Positions 34,257-45,870 of a stretch of 64,000 nucleotides of DNA are shown piece by piece. The translations under genes and the position numbers were made by a program. The stretch comes from an uncultured Maribacter sp. (GTDB lineage Bacteria; Bacteroidota; Bacteroidia; Flavobacteriales; Flavobacteriaceae). The DNA lies in NCBI RefSeq assembly GCF_947500985.1, contig NZ_CANMTX010000001.1:558001-622000 (forward strand), written 5' to 3'. Position 1 is the stretch's first letter. Each line of letters opens with the position of its first letter. Below the pieces are notes generated by a model that did not search any database, was not told the DNA's origin, and saw only the letters and a program-made list of their open reading frames with translations.

Positions 34257-35105
34257 ATGCCATTGAAATTTAGCTATATCGCTTTACTCTTATTGTGTGT
34301 CAGTTCATGTAAAGAACAAAATAAGGACCATTCTATTGAACAACCTAATTCTATTGAAAATAAGATAGAAAATACTGAATTTCAATCTATTATAGATTCC
34401 TCAGATGTAAAGGGTTCCGTAGTCATATATGATTTAAAGAAAGACATCTATTATTCCAATGATTTTGATTGGGCAAACCAAGGAAGATTGCCTGCGTCGA
34501 CTTTTAAAATTGCAAACTCCATTATAGGACTTGAAACCGGAGTCATTGAAAGTGACAGTACCATTTTTAAATGGAACGGTGAAGACAGATGGTTAGATAT
34601 ATGGGAACAGGATCTAGCGTTAAAAGGTGCTTTTCAATACTCATGCGTGCCCTGTTATCAAGAAGTAGCTTCAAAAATCAACCCTGAAAGAATGAACACG
34701 TATGCAGAAAAACTACACTATGGTGATCTGCATATAGACTCGTTAAACATTCGAAACTTTTGGTTGGAAGGAACATCACGTATCAACCAAATGCAACAAA
34801 TCGATTTCTTAAAAAGGTTCTATGGTAACAAACTACCTATTTCAAAAAGAACAAAAGACATCGTTCAAAAAATCATGATCATCAATACGGAAAATAACTA
34901 TACGGTCAGCGGTAAAACAGGCTTATCCATACGTAGCGAAAAAATTAATGGTTGGTTTGTAGGTTATGTTGAAGTAGCTGACAATACCTATTTCTTTGCC
35001 ACTAATCTAGAACCATTTTCTTCTGATATCAATATGAATGAATTTAACAAAAAAAGAAAATCCATTACACTATCGGCCTTTAGAAAAATGGATATTATAA
35101 AATAA
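34257..35105 (+). CDS. Class D beta-lactamase-like lipoprotein
   Basis: A 282-aa serine beta-lactamase fold. The signal ends in lipobox VSSC (Cys near 18), so the enzyme is probably lipid-anchored in the periplasm. The catalytic motif is PASTFKIANS (Ser and Lys of STFK). SxV is present as SCVPCYQ, and KTG lies in SGKTGLS, followed by GWFVGY. The usual YGN motif reads YGD (LHYGDLHI). Two Cys flank the SxV site. It may hydrolyse beta-lactams or act as a sensor-type relative; activity cannot be judged from sequence. It is a single-gene unit. Confidence 0.87.
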   Translation: MPLKFSYIALLLLCVSSCKEQNKDHSIEQPNSIENKIENTEFQSIIDSSDVKGSVVIYDLKKDIYYSNDFDWANQGRLPASTFKIANSIIGLETGVIESDSTIFKWNGEDRWLDIWEQDLALKGAFQYSCVPCYQEVASKINPERMNTYAEKLHYGDLHIDSLNIRNFWLEGTSRINQMQQIDFLKRFYGNKLPISKRTKDIVQKIMIINTENNYTVSGKTGLSIRSEKINGWFVGYVEVADNTYFFATNLEPFSSDINMNEFNKKRKSITLSAFRKMDIIK

Positions 35106-35234
35106 AACGATACCTCAACATAATCCTAAAACAAAACCAAGAGATAATGTGATTTCAAGAAATTCGTTATCCCATAGTTGTAATAATCATTAATTTAGTC
35201 CCATAAACTGAATTACACATTAAGATAATAAGCA

Positions 35235-35849
35235 ATGAAAATAATAGGCATAGGAAAAAATTATGTAGTCGATAAATCTGAAATAGACGGATTAAAAAAT
35301 GATGTTCAACTTATTTTTACAAAACCAGATTCGTCTTTAGTTACTGATAGTAAAGATGTCGTTTTTCCAGTGATAACCGGTCAGCTGATCTATGAAGTAG
35401 AATTGGTCGTTAAAATAGGTAAAACCGCTAAAGACGTTAGTATTGCGGATGCAAACTCCTATATCTCAGAAATAGGAATCGGTATCGACTATACAGCAAA
35501 AGATGTGCTAACGGCAAGTAGAGAAAAAAAGGGACCTTGGGCTTTGGCAAAAGGTTTTGACGGTGCGTCGCCAATTGCTGGTTTTAAACCAGTATCGGAC
35601 TTTCCTGAATTAGATAATATTAATTTTGATTTAGTAATCAACGGAGAAAAGAAACAGGTTGGTAATACTGGTTATATCATTTATAACTTTGCAGAAATTA
35701 TCAGTTTTGTATCCACATTCATGACCTTGAACCCTGGTGACATGATTTTTACCGGTACACCAGAAGTGGGTGCAGGTGAGACATTTAAAGGTGATCATTT
35801 ACAAGCTTCTATTGAAGGAGAATTATTGTTAGATTTTAAAATGGTCTAA
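35235..35849 (+). CDS. Fumarylacetoacetate hydrolase-family protein
   Basis: A 204-aa short FAH-domain enzyme. Metal-binding residues are visible as the E-x-E-like VYEVELVV segment (here LIYEVELVVKIG), and D-x-T in IGIDYTAKDV. GPWALAKGFDGASPI and the FTGTPEVGAGE end motif are also typical. Short members act as acylpyruvases or on oxaloacetate-like compounds. No pathway genes lie alongside, so the substrate is open. The gene stands alone within the accessory patch. Confidence 0.88.
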   Translation: MKIIGIGKNYVVDKSEIDGLKNDVQLIFTKPDSSLVTDSKDVVFPVITGQLIYEVELVVKIGKTAKDVSIADANSYISEIGIGIDYTAKDVLTASREKKGPWALAKGFDGASPIAGFKPVSDFPELDNINFDLVINGEKKQVGNTGYIIYNFAEIISFVSTFMTLNPGDMIFTGTPEVGAGETFKGDHLQASIEGELLLDFKMV

Positions 35850-35953
35850 ACAGACATACCCCCGTAAAGCATATTGCCCTTTATATAACCCAAATTTAGA
35901 ATTTATTAAGGGCTTTAAGTTAACTATCAAGTTGAAACAATCTGAAAAGTAAA

Positions 35954-36475
35954 ATGGAATTAAAGAAAGCATTTCTATCGGACCTTATAGATTTAAAGAA
36001 AATCTGTATTGCTGCATATTCTCTAAATTTCTATAATCACTGGAACGATGGAGGATTAGAATGGTATGTGAATAAAGAATTTAGTACCGAAAGACTTACA
36101 TCGGATTTAACCGATATTAATATGGAATACTATTTTATTCAACATAACCTAAAAGTCGTTGGCTTTATAAAAATCTGTACGAATTCAAGACCCAATTTAC
36201 AGATTGAGAATAGCGTAGAATTAGAGAAAATATATGTTCTTCCAGAATGTAAAGGAATTGGAATTGGAAAGTTAGCGCTGAAAGATATTATTAAAAGAAT
36301 AGAAGAGCGAGGGAAAACAAAAATGTTTTTAAGCGTAATTGACACAAATGAAAATGCAATTTCTTTTTATAAAAAGCTTGGTTTTGAATTTCACAGTAAA
36401 ACAACTTTAGATATTCCATACTTTAAAGAAGAATTGAAAGGAATGCATAGAATGGTTAAAGAATTCAACCCATAA
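35954..36475 (+). CDS. GNAT-family N-acetyltransferase
   Basis: A 173-aa acetyltransferase. Motif A is LPECKGIGIGKLALKDI near residue 96, preceded by the strand VELEKIYV. Motif B reads AISFYKKLGFEFHSK. The N-terminal part contains a Trp/Tyr-rich segment (YNHWNDGGLEWYV). It is a different subfamily from the GNAT at 32325. The substrate is unknown. It converges on the NhaP unit, and no clear terminator separates them. Confidence 0.86.
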   Translation: MELKKAFLSDLIDLKKICIAAYSLNFYNHWNDGGLEWYVNKEFSTERLTSDLTDINMEYYFIQHNLKVVGFIKICTNSRPNLQIENSVELEKIYVLPECKGIGIGKLALKDIIKRIEERGKTKMFLSVIDTNENAISFYKKLGFEFHSKTTLDIPYFKEELKGMHRMVKEFNP

Positions 36476-36504
36476 AGCCAGTTACTAAACCTATATTTAT
36501 TACT

Positions 36505-36807
36505 TTATTTTGATGCAAGTATATACTCAACAATTACCTTTAACTCTTCATCTAAACTGATTGTAGGATATTCTTTTTTCGCCAAACGATACCAATACCC
36601 TGCATTAAAACGATCACCTTCTTTACGGTGCAAATACGCATGTAACCAACTACCCAAAGTACTGTGCATGTCTTGTGCTATGTTATGAGAAGCTTCCCAA
36701 TCGCCTTTGGCATCATACCAAGCCGCTTTTAGTTCGTCTGACCATTCTTTTGGAACAGTGGACAGTTCTAAACTCTTTTCAAATTCAAGATAGGTCTTTG
36801 GTATCAT
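36505..36807 (-). CDS. Conserved hypothetical protein, 100 aa
   Basis: A small Trp/Tyr-rich helical protein with the run [16 protein letters not shown] and [18 protein letters not shown]; these motifs are typical of a small uncharacterised family found in many bacteria. It has no signal peptide or membrane segment. The ATG overlaps the antiporter stop by 4 bp (ATGA), so it is translated with NhaP. Function unknown. Confidence 0.8.
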   Translation of the reverse strand: MIPKTYLEFEKSLELSTVPKEWSDELKAAWYDAKGDWEASHNIAQDMHSTLGSWLHAYLHRKEGDRFNAGYWYRLAKKEYPTISLDEELKVIVEYILASK

Positions 36808-38042
36808 TTTACAACTCTTTTAATAAGCTTCTCTACTGTTAAGCCTTGTCCGATAATAGAGAATACCACAACTATGTATGTAATCACTAAAAATGCATCT
36901 CTATGCATTTCATCAGATAAGCCTAATGCCAATGCTATGGATATACCACCACGCAATCCGCCCCAGGTCATCACCAAATTAGTTCTCGGTACAAAGTCTA
37001 ACTTCTTTTCAAAGAACTTAATAGGTAGTAACAGCGATAAATAACGACAAATCAATACTAAAGGAATTGCCAGCAATCCGGCAATTACATATTCTGTTTT
37101 GAAGGATAGTACAAGCATTTCCATCCCTATTAAAACAAATAGTAAAGTGTTCAATAAAATATCTAACAGCTCCCAAAATTTATCTACATAGGTTTCTGTA
37201 GTTTCTGACATGGCTGAATTACGTACCGTGTCATTACCAACTACCAAACCTGCAGCAACCATTGCCAATGGAGCAGACAAATGGAATTTCTGCGCAATCA
37301 ACGTTCCTACCATTACCGTTGCCAAGGTGATGATTACTTCTATATCATAATCATCAATAGATTTCATAAGCTTCCATGTTCCCCAACCTAGTGCCAGACC
37401 TAATGCCAACCCACCTATGACCTCAACTCCAAAAAGTTCTAAGATGTCTAACGGACTAACAGCTACCTCAGTGGCAGATGCCAATTGAAAAATGGTTAAG
37501 AAAACAACTACTCCTACCCCATCATTAAACAAAGATTCGCCCACAATTTTAGTTTCCAATTGCTTTGGTGCTCCTGCCTTCTTCAATATTCCCAATACTG
37601 CAATTGGATCTGTAGGTGAGATTAACGAACCGAACAATAGACAATAGATAAAAGAGATATCCATTCCTATCAATTGTAATAAATAATACATGCTCATACC
37701 TACTAAGAAGGTTGATACCAACACACCTAAGGTAGAGAACACCAATATAGGCCAACGCTGTACTTTTAATTGTTCAAAATTTGTATGAAGTGCTCCTGCG
37801 AATAACAGGAAACTCAACATAATATCTAGCAATACAGCTTTAAAATCAATCTGGGTTATAATATATCGCTCTGCATTAATTAAAGTGTCATCAATATAAC
37901 CTATTAAAAAAACTGCCAATGTAAACAGAATTGTAATCAGCATTAAGCCAATACTGTTAGGTAGTTTTAGAAAACGAGCATTTATATAGCCAAAAATTGC
38001 CGATAGAAATACTAGTACTGAAATTATTGTAAAAACGTCCAT
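36804..38042 (-). CDS. NhaP-type cation:proton antiporter
   Basis: A 412-aa inner-membrane protein of the CPA1 family with about 12 helices. The signature [20 protein letters not shown] (helix 5-6 region; in outline) includes the TDP motif, and [15 protein letters not shown] carries the ND-type ion-binding residues. [19 protein letters not shown] is also typical. It likely exchanges Na+ or K+ for H+ and helps pH or salt balance. It starts 6 bp after ligA and is coupled to the 100-aa protein downstream. Confidence 0.93.
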   Translation of the reverse strand: MDVFTIISVLVFLSAIFGYINARFLKLPNSIGLMLITILFTLAVFLIGYIDDTLINAERYIITQIDFKAVLLDIMLSFLLFAGALHTNFEQLKVQRWPILVFSTLGVLVSTFLVGMSMYYLLQLIGMDISFIYCLLFGSLISPTDPIAVLGILKKAGAPKQLETKIVGESLFNDGVGVVVFLTIFQLASATEVAVSPLDILELFGVEVIGGLALGLALGWGTWKLMKSIDDYDIEVIITLATVMVGTLIAQKFHLSAPLAMVAAGLVVGNDTVRNSAMSETTETYVDKFWELLDILLNTLLFVLIGMEMLVLSFKTEYVIAGLLAIPLVLICRYLSLLLPIKFFEKKLDFVPRTNLVMTWGGLRGGISIALALGLSDEMHRDAFLVITYIVVVFSIIGQGLTVEKLIKRVVK

Positions 38043-38048
38043 AGTTGT

Positions 38049-40623
<2,575 letters not shown>

Positions 40624-40627
<4 letters not shown>

Positions 40628-41493
40628 TTTCTTATTCCTTTTATCATGCGGTCATTGCCAAACATATCTTTCCGTAACTCTATAGTCTTGAAATTAGATT
40701 CTTCAAGTAAATTCATCGTTTCTTTGCCCAAATACTGATTAATCTCTAAATACAAACATCCGTCTTCATTTAGATGGTCAGCTGCAAAATTAACTACTGC
40801 GCTATAAAACTTTAAAGGGTCTTCATCAGGAACAAAAAGTGCCAAACCAGGCTCATGGTCTATGACATTATTATGCATTTCTTCTTTTTCTAATTCTCGC
40901 ACATATGGCGGATTAGATATAATTATATCAAACTTCTGGTCTAATTCTTTTGTTGCCGTTTCTTTATCTAGTGAAAGTATATCCGCTTTGAAAAAATTTA
41001 CGTTAGCACTAAGTAATCGGTTATTTTCCACTGCTACTTTCAAAGCATCCGCAGAAATATCCAATCCGAATACTTTTGCATTCGTCAAATTCTTATCCAA
41101 AGAAATTGGAATACAGCCACTACCTGTACCCATATCCAGAATAGTCAATGATTGTTTTACATCTTTTACATCGTCCAATATCCAACGAACCAATTCTTCA
41201 GTTTCAGGTCTTGGTATCAATACATGCTCATTGACCTTAAACTCTAGGTCCATAAAATATGATGTTCCAATAATATGCTGAATAGGCTTTTCTAGTTTTA
41301 ATTCAGATAAGGCTTGAAATATAACAGTCTCTTGTCTTTTATCAATTAGCAGCCCTGGCTGTATTGCTAAAACAAAACGTTCTAAATCAAAATAATGCTC
41401 AATTAGTAAATAGAAGAAACTATTGACCTCGTCCTTACCATAAATAGCATCTAATTCTAAATGAAATATATTTTTAATCTCCTTTAATAACAC
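40624..41493 (-). CDS. prmC: Release-factor glutamine methyltransferase PrmC
   Basis: Methylates the GGQ glutamine of peptide-chain release factors. The 289-aa product has a helical N-domain, SAM motif LDMGTGSGCIPISL near 120, and the catalytic NPPY in IISNPPYVRE. The following NNVIDHEPGLALF segment matches the family. The start is GTG (41493), because no ATG lies close enough to keep the N-terminal helix (LLKEIKNIFH). It sits 2 bp after a GNAT gene and overlaps the LOG gene by 4 bp. Confidence 0.95.
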
Positions 41494-41495
41494 AG

Positions 41496-41981
41496 TTACA
41501 TTTTTTTAAGCATGAATACGGGACAAGAATAATGACCCGTATCTCCCATTCTGTCCTCTATATATTCAAAGCCCATTTTCTTGTATAATTTCTGAGCAGC
41601 TTCCATACTAGGTAATGTCTCTAGATAACAAGAATCAAAACCATATTCTTTGACACGATTTAAACAAACGCTTATCATTTTATACCCTAGACCCTTACCT
41701 CTAGCCTCTTTCAAAAAATACATTTTCTGAAGCTCACTTACATTACCCTCATAATTATCTAATTGAGCTATACCTGCACATCCCAAAATAGAACCATTCT
41801 CTTCTATAACAAAATAAGTTGCCTTAGGTTTCTCATAGTGTTCAAACATGTTATCTAATGAAGGGTCTTCATATGCTGTTCCCACTTTTGGAACACCCAT
41901 ATCCGCTAATACCTGTCGTATAACTTTGGCTACTTGCGGGTTATCTCCCTTTCTAATTTCACGGATAATGACATTTTCCAT
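41496..41981 (-). CDS. GNAT-family N-acetyltransferase
   Basis: A 161-aa acetyltransferase. Motif A is FLKEARGKGLGYKMI near residue 90, and motif B is AAQKLYKKMGFEYIED. The N-terminal half starts VIIREIRKGDNPQVAKVIRQ, common in the MarR-fused or free GNATs that modify small molecules. It is divergent from ribD, and it is first in the minus-strand set leading to prmC, the LOG gene, ligA and nhaP. The substrate is unknown. Confidence 0.88.
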   Translation of the reverse strand: MENVIIREIRKGDNPQVAKVIRQVLADMGVPKVGTAYEDPSLDNMFEHYEKPKATYFVIEENGSILGCAGIAQLDNYEGNVSELQKMYFLKEARGKGLGYKMISVCLNRVKEYGFDSCYLETLPSMEAAQKLYKKMGFEYIEDRMGDTGHYSCPVFMLKKM

Positions 41982-42009
41982 AAGAATAAGGCAATAGGTT
42001 TTAAAGTAC

Positions 42010-42017
42010 TATTTTTG
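42010..42017 (+). promoter_or_regulatory. ribD -7 promoter element
   Basis: TATTTTTG matches TAnnTTTG and lies about 40 bp before the ribD ATG. No clear -33 TTG was seen. Confidence 0.4.
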
Positions 42018-42058
42018 AAGTGTGAAGATACGTGATATGCGTATAATGTTAAAGTTTG

Positions 42059-43165
42059 ATGTCCATTAATAATCTAGATACCAACAATTCAATGCCGTTA
42101 AATAAAGACGCGCTTTCTACCGATGAAACCTATATGCTTCGTTGTTTACAGATAGCAAAGAACGGACTAGGCTTAACAGCACCTAACCCTATGGTAGGAG
42201 CTGTAATTGTACATAATGATAAAATTATAGGCGAAGGATTTACAAGTACCTACGGTGGCGCTCACTCTGAGGTAAATGCAATTAACTCCGTTTCTGATGT
42301 TTCACTTTTAAAATCATCTACCATTTATGTAACCTTAGAACCTTGTTCTCATTACGGTAAAACTCCGCCTTGTGCAGATTTAATAATAAAAATGGGAATC
42401 CCTAAAGTTGTTATAGGTTTAAAGGATCCACATGAGAAAGTAGCCGGTAAAGGAATTAAAAAATTAGAAGAAGCAGGTTGTATTGTACTAGTTGGTATTC
42501 TACAAAAAGAATGCGAGGAACATCACAAACGCTTTCTTACTTTTTTCACTAAAAGACGACCATACTTAATTTTAAAATGGGCAGAAACCGCTGACGGATT
42601 TATTGCTCCTGAACCTTTAAAACGTGAAGAAGAGAAGAAACCCTATTGGATCACCAATACCAAATCGCGACAATTAGTGCATAAATGGCGAAGTGAAGAG
42701 GCTGGTATTTTGGTAGGCACGAATACGGTCTTAGATGACAATCCGCAATTAAACTTAAGAGATTGGGACGGCAAAGCACCAACACGCATAGTATTAGATA
42801 GAAGTCTAAAAATAACAACGGATTACCATGTATTTGACGGAAAACAAAAGACCATTGTTTGTACCGAAATAAATGAACGCAAAGATGATATTGCCGAAGT
42901 AACTTATAAAGTCTTAGATTTTAATTCTAACATACCACAACAACTGTGCGATATGATGCACGAAGAACAAATACAAAGTGTCATAATCGAAGGCGGATTA
43001 CAAACACTACAAAGTTTTATTGATGCTAACCTTTGGGATGAAGCACGAATTTTCAAAGGAACAAACAGATTCTCTAAAGGCATTGCCGCACCGAAAATAT
43101 CAGGACGCAAACTAAAACAAATTCAAATTTTAACCGACCAACTAACCATAATACGTAATGATTAA
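42059..43165 (+). CDS. ribD: Bifunctional riboflavin biosynthesis protein RibD
   Basis: Performs the deaminase and reductase steps of riboflavin synthesis. The N-terminal deaminase (about 20-160) has zinc ligands in GGAHSEVNAI (HAE) and PCSHYGKTPPC (two Cys). The C-terminal reductase (about 165-368) has KWAETADGFIAP, ITNTKSRQLVHKWR and GTNTVLDDNPQLN. The ATG at 42059 follows an in-frame TTG. Internal ATGs at residues 12 and 26 of this start are less likely because they lie at or before the first helix. It overlaps the HAD gene by 8 bp. Confidence 0.95.
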   Translation: MSINNLDTNNSMPLNKDALSTDETYMLRCLQIAKNGLGLTAPNPMVGAVIVHNDKIIGEGFTSTYGGAHSEVNAINSVSDVSLLKSSTIYVTLEPCSHYGKTPPCADLIIKMGIPKVVIGLKDPHEKVAGKGIKKLEEAGCIVLVGILQKECEEHHKRFLTFFTKRRPYLILKWAETADGFIAPEPLKREEEKKPYWITNTKSRQLVHKWRSEEAGILVGTNTVLDDNPQLNLRDWDGKAPTRIVLDRSLKITTDYHVFDGKQKTIVCTEINERKDDIAEVTYKVLDFNSNIPQQLCDMMHEEQIQSVIIEGGLQTLQSFIDANLWDEARIFKGTNRFSKGIAAPKISGRKLKQIQILTDQLTIIRND

Positions 43166-43760
43166 AAATATCATATTTGATTTTGGAGATATCTTCATTA
43201 ATCTAGATAAGCAAGCCCCTTTATTAGAAATGGCAAAATTCGGATTCACTGAATTGACCCCGGAATTGGATACTATTTTTAAAGAATACGAAATGGGATT
43301 AATGGAGTCTGATGAATTTGTTAATCGACTACAGGGTATTTTTACCAATGCTTCTAATAATCAAATTAAAGACGCATGGAATTCCATTATTTTAGATTTT
43401 CCCGAAGAACGCTTAGAATTCATTGAAAAACTAAATAGCGATAATAAATACCGATTGTTTTTATTAAGTAATACCAATGATTTACACATAGACAAAGTGA
43501 AAGAATCCATGGGATTGGAACGCTTCAACAGGTTTAAAAACTGTTTTGAGGTTTTCTACCTATCTCAAGAAATGAAAATGCGCAAACCTAATGCAGATAT
43601 TTATGAATTTGTCTTGAAAGAAAATGAATTAAATGCAAATGAGACGTTCTTTTTAGATGACACTAAAGATAATACAGATGCCGCTTCTAAGCTAGGTATA
43701 CATTGCTGGAATCTTCAAGTAGGTAAAGAAGATGTTCTAGAAACTTTAAGCCATCTCTAA
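43158..43760 (+). CDS. HAD-family hydrolase, YihX-like
   Basis: A 200-aa haloacid dehalogenase-like phosphatase. Motif I is FDFGDIFINLD, where the first Asp is kept and the second position is Gly, as in the YihX-like branch. Motif II is LLSNTND and motif IV is FLDDTKDN. The cap is a small helical insert. YihX-type enzymes act on sugar phosphates. Coupling to ribD (8-bp overlap) raises the possibility of a phosphatase for the riboflavin pathway, but this is only inference. Confidence 0.88.
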   Translation: MIKNIIFDFGDIFINLDKQAPLLEMAKFGFTELTPELDTIFKEYEMGLMESDEFVNRLQGIFTNASNNQIKDAWNSIILDFPEERLEFIEKLNSDNKYRLFLLSNTNDLHIDKVKESMGLERFNRFKNCFEVFYLSQEMKMRKPNADIYEFVLKENELNANETFFLDDTKDNTDAASKLGIHCWNLQVGKEDVLETLSHL

Positions 43761-44645
43761 ATGATGTATTTAGCGCTTAGCATTCTTTTCTCAAGTCTAA
43801 TCTTCGTTATTTTTAAATTGTATGCCAAATATCAGGTTCAAACGATATATGCCATAATTACCAATTACTTTGTTGCTTGCACTGTAGGTGTCATTTATTA
43901 TAATGAGCCTATACACCTAGCTGAAATACCACAGAAAAGTTGGTTTTGGGGCAGTATCGCTTTAGGTCTTCTTTTCATACTTATATTCAATCTAATGGCA
44001 GCCACCTCTCAGAAACTAGGAGTCTCTGTTGCTTCGGTTGCTACAAAAATGTCGTTAACCATACCGGTACTATTCGGAGTGTTCTTCTATAAAGAATCAC
44101 TTGGAGTATTAGAAATTATAGGAATCATATTAGCCTTATTAGCCGTTTACTTTACGTCATTAAAAGAAAAGAAGATCAAAGCGGAGAAATGGGCTTTTGC
44201 ACTACCTGTTTTGGTCTTTCTAGGTTCCGGAACTATCGATACCAGCATAAAGTATTTTCAAGATGCGCATATGCCCGAAGAGGAATATGCCTTGTTCTCA
44301 GCTACTGTTTTTGCCGCTGCAGGTATATTCGGTTTATTCTTCATAGCATTTAAATCTACCAAGCAACGACTTAAAATTAATTTCAAAAATATACTAGGCG
44401 GTATTTGCTTAGGTATACCTAATTATTTTTCCATCTACTTTTTATTAAAAGCGCTACAACATCCTACGTGGAACAGTGCTTCGGTTTTTACCATAAACAA
44501 TGTTGCTATTGTTATGTTCTCAACTTTGCTTGGTATTTTACTTTTTAGAGAGCGCCTAACGTTCAAAAACTGGTTTGGAATAGGATTGGCTATCTTTAGT
44601 ATCATTCTGGTCGCTTTTGGTCAGCAACTAATGACTTTCATTTAA
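43761..44645 (+). CDS. EamA/DMT-family transporter
   Basis: A 294-aa inner-membrane protein with ten predicted helices in two five-helix halves, the DMT/EamA layout. The first half has VASVATKMSLTIPVLFGVFFY, the second IFGLFF and ASVFTINNVAIVMFSTLLGILLF, both in outline. The substrate cannot be told; family members export metabolites or amino acids. It begins immediately after the HAD stop codon, so the unit ribD-HAD-EamA is likely. Confidence 0.88.
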   Translation: MMYLALSILFSSLIFVIFKLYAKYQVQTIYAIITNYFVACTVGVIYYNEPIHLAEIPQKSWFWGSIALGLLFILIFNLMAATSQKLGVSVASVATKMSLTIPVLFGVFFYKESLGVLEIIGIILALLAVYFTSLKEKKIKAEKWAFALPVLVFLGSGTIDTSIKYFQDAHMPEEEYALFSATVFAAAGIFGLFFIAFKSTKQRLKINFKNILGGICLGIPNYFSIYFLLKALQHPTWNSASVFTINNVAIVMFSTLLGILLFRERLTFKNWFGIGLAIFSIILVAFGQQLMTFI

Positions 44646-44663
44646 AATATTTCGATCACTACA

Positions 44664-45266
44664 ATGGACGCCTATAAAACAATCGCCAAACCATCTGGTC
44701 CTATTTTGTTCAAAGAGCGAAAGAGCAAGTTTTATGGCTATTGTTTTCCGGTTTCTGATGAAGACACCATTAAAGAACATATAGAAGCGCTTAAGAAAGA
44801 ATACCCCACAGCAAACCACGTATGCTATGCTTGGCAAATGGGTATTGAAACAAAATCGTACCGCGCTAATGATGATGGTGAACCAAACAACTCTGCAGGT
44901 ATGCCCATTTATGGTCAGTTGCAGTCTTTTGATGTTACGAATACCTTAGTTTCGGTTGTTCGTATTTTCGGCGGAACCAAATTAGGTGTCGGCGGATTAA
45001 TAAGTGCTTACAAAGAAGCCGCAAAGTTAGCTTTAGAAAATGCTAAAATAGTTACCAGAGTTTTACAACAACAGCTTTCGGTAACGTTTGAGTATTCAGA
45101 AATGGATATTGTAATGCGCTTGGTAAAAAAACACCAATTGAATATTGTATCTCAAGATTTACATCTAAAATGTAAAATGATATTGTCTATCAATAAAAGT
45201 GATTTTAATGAGACAATGAAACTTTTAAAAGCTCATCACAAATTAGAGATTAAAGAAATCGAATAG
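44664..45266 (+). CDS. YigZ/IMPACT-family protein
   Basis: A 200-aa two-domain protein. The N-terminal UPF0029/IMPACT domain (about 10-120) has the motif DDGEPNNSAGMPI and the VVRIFGGTKLGVGGL stretch. The C-terminal domain is a ferredoxin-like fold. Eukaryotic IMPACT acts on translation control, but the bacterial YigZ function is not settled. It is 18 bp after the EamA gene in the same direction. It converges on the thioesterase gene with only 3 bp between stops. Confidence 0.9.
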   Translation: MDAYKTIAKPSGPILFKERKSKFYGYCFPVSDEDTIKEHIEALKKEYPTANHVCYAWQMGIETKSYRANDDGEPNNSAGMPIYGQLQSFDVTNTLVSVVRIFGGTKLGVGGLISAYKEAAKLALENAKIVTRVLQQQLSVTFEYSEMDIVMRLVKKHQLNIVSQDLHLKCKMILSINKSDFNETMKLLKAHHKLEIKEIE

Positions 45267-45269
45267 TTT

Positions 45270-45668
45270 CTAATAGTCTAATTTATCTAAAAGTAATTGC
45301 GGACATCTAGTCGGTCTTTTGCGCTTCATGTCCATAAAAACCAACACGGTATTTGCCGTAGCTAATAATTCTCCTGCTTCATTCGTAATTTCATAATCAA
45401 ATTCAATTCTTACAGCAGGTTTTTTATTCAAAATAACTTTAACAGTTATTAAATCATCATACAATGCCGACTTCAAATATTTTATGGACAAACTTATTAC
45501 CGGAAGCATAATTCCGCCTTCCTCCATGCTTTTGTAAGAAATACCTAACGCCCTTAACCATTCAACTCTTGCCAATTCTAAGTATTGAGCATAGTTACCA
45601 TGATAGACAACCCCCATCTGGTCAGTTTCTGAGTATCTAATTCGAAAAGAAATTTCGTTTGTTCGCAT
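45270..45668 (-). CDS. Acyl-CoA thioesterase, YbgC/4HBT type
   Basis: A 132-aa hotdog-fold thioesterase. The active-site segment is RYSETDQMGVVYHGNYAQYL, with the catalytic Asp in TDQMG and the conserved Y-H-G-N-Y. A later VKVILNKKPAVRIEFDYEI strand set completes the fold. Such enzymes hydrolyse short-chain or aromatic acyl-CoA. It is divergent from dnaA across a 200-bp AT-rich region. The substrate is unknown. Confidence 0.93.
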   Translation of the reverse strand: MRTNEISFRIRYSETDQMGVVYHGNYAQYLELARVEWLRALGISYKSMEEGGIMLPVISLSIKYLKSALYDDLITVKVILNKKPAVRIEFDYEITNEAGELLATANTVLVFMDMKRKRPTRCPQLLLDKLDY

Positions 45669-45870
45669 TTATTTCAAGTAAAAAGTATATATTTAAAAGC
45701 TCCCCTATTGAGTAAGCGAACATGAGAAAAAAAAAGGTCAAATTCAATGACAATCGATTTTTTTTTTCAATAATTTGTTCACATATTTGCCCAAGTTGAA
45801 AGAGAACCTATACTGATTTTTTATAATCGCCTATAGTTCAACACTAACCATTAAAAGTGTAAAATTTATT
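45669..45870. other. AT-rich dnaA upstream region
   Basis: A 202-bp gap with long A and T tracts (A9 near 45727, T10 near 45759). I see no TTATCCACA-type DnaA boxes, so nothing here supports a replication origin. It should contain the dnaA promoter; CATATTTGCCC near 45783 is only a partial -7 match. Confidence 0.45.

Noticed and set aside
35876..35913. GCCCTT/AAGGGC inverted repeat after the FAH-family gene
   Set aside because: The arms pair but the loop is 26 nt and the following T-run is only three bases; not convincing as a terminator.
45669..45870. Replication origin beside dnaA
   Set aside because: AT-rich, but no DnaA boxes of the TTATCCACA type were seen on either strand.
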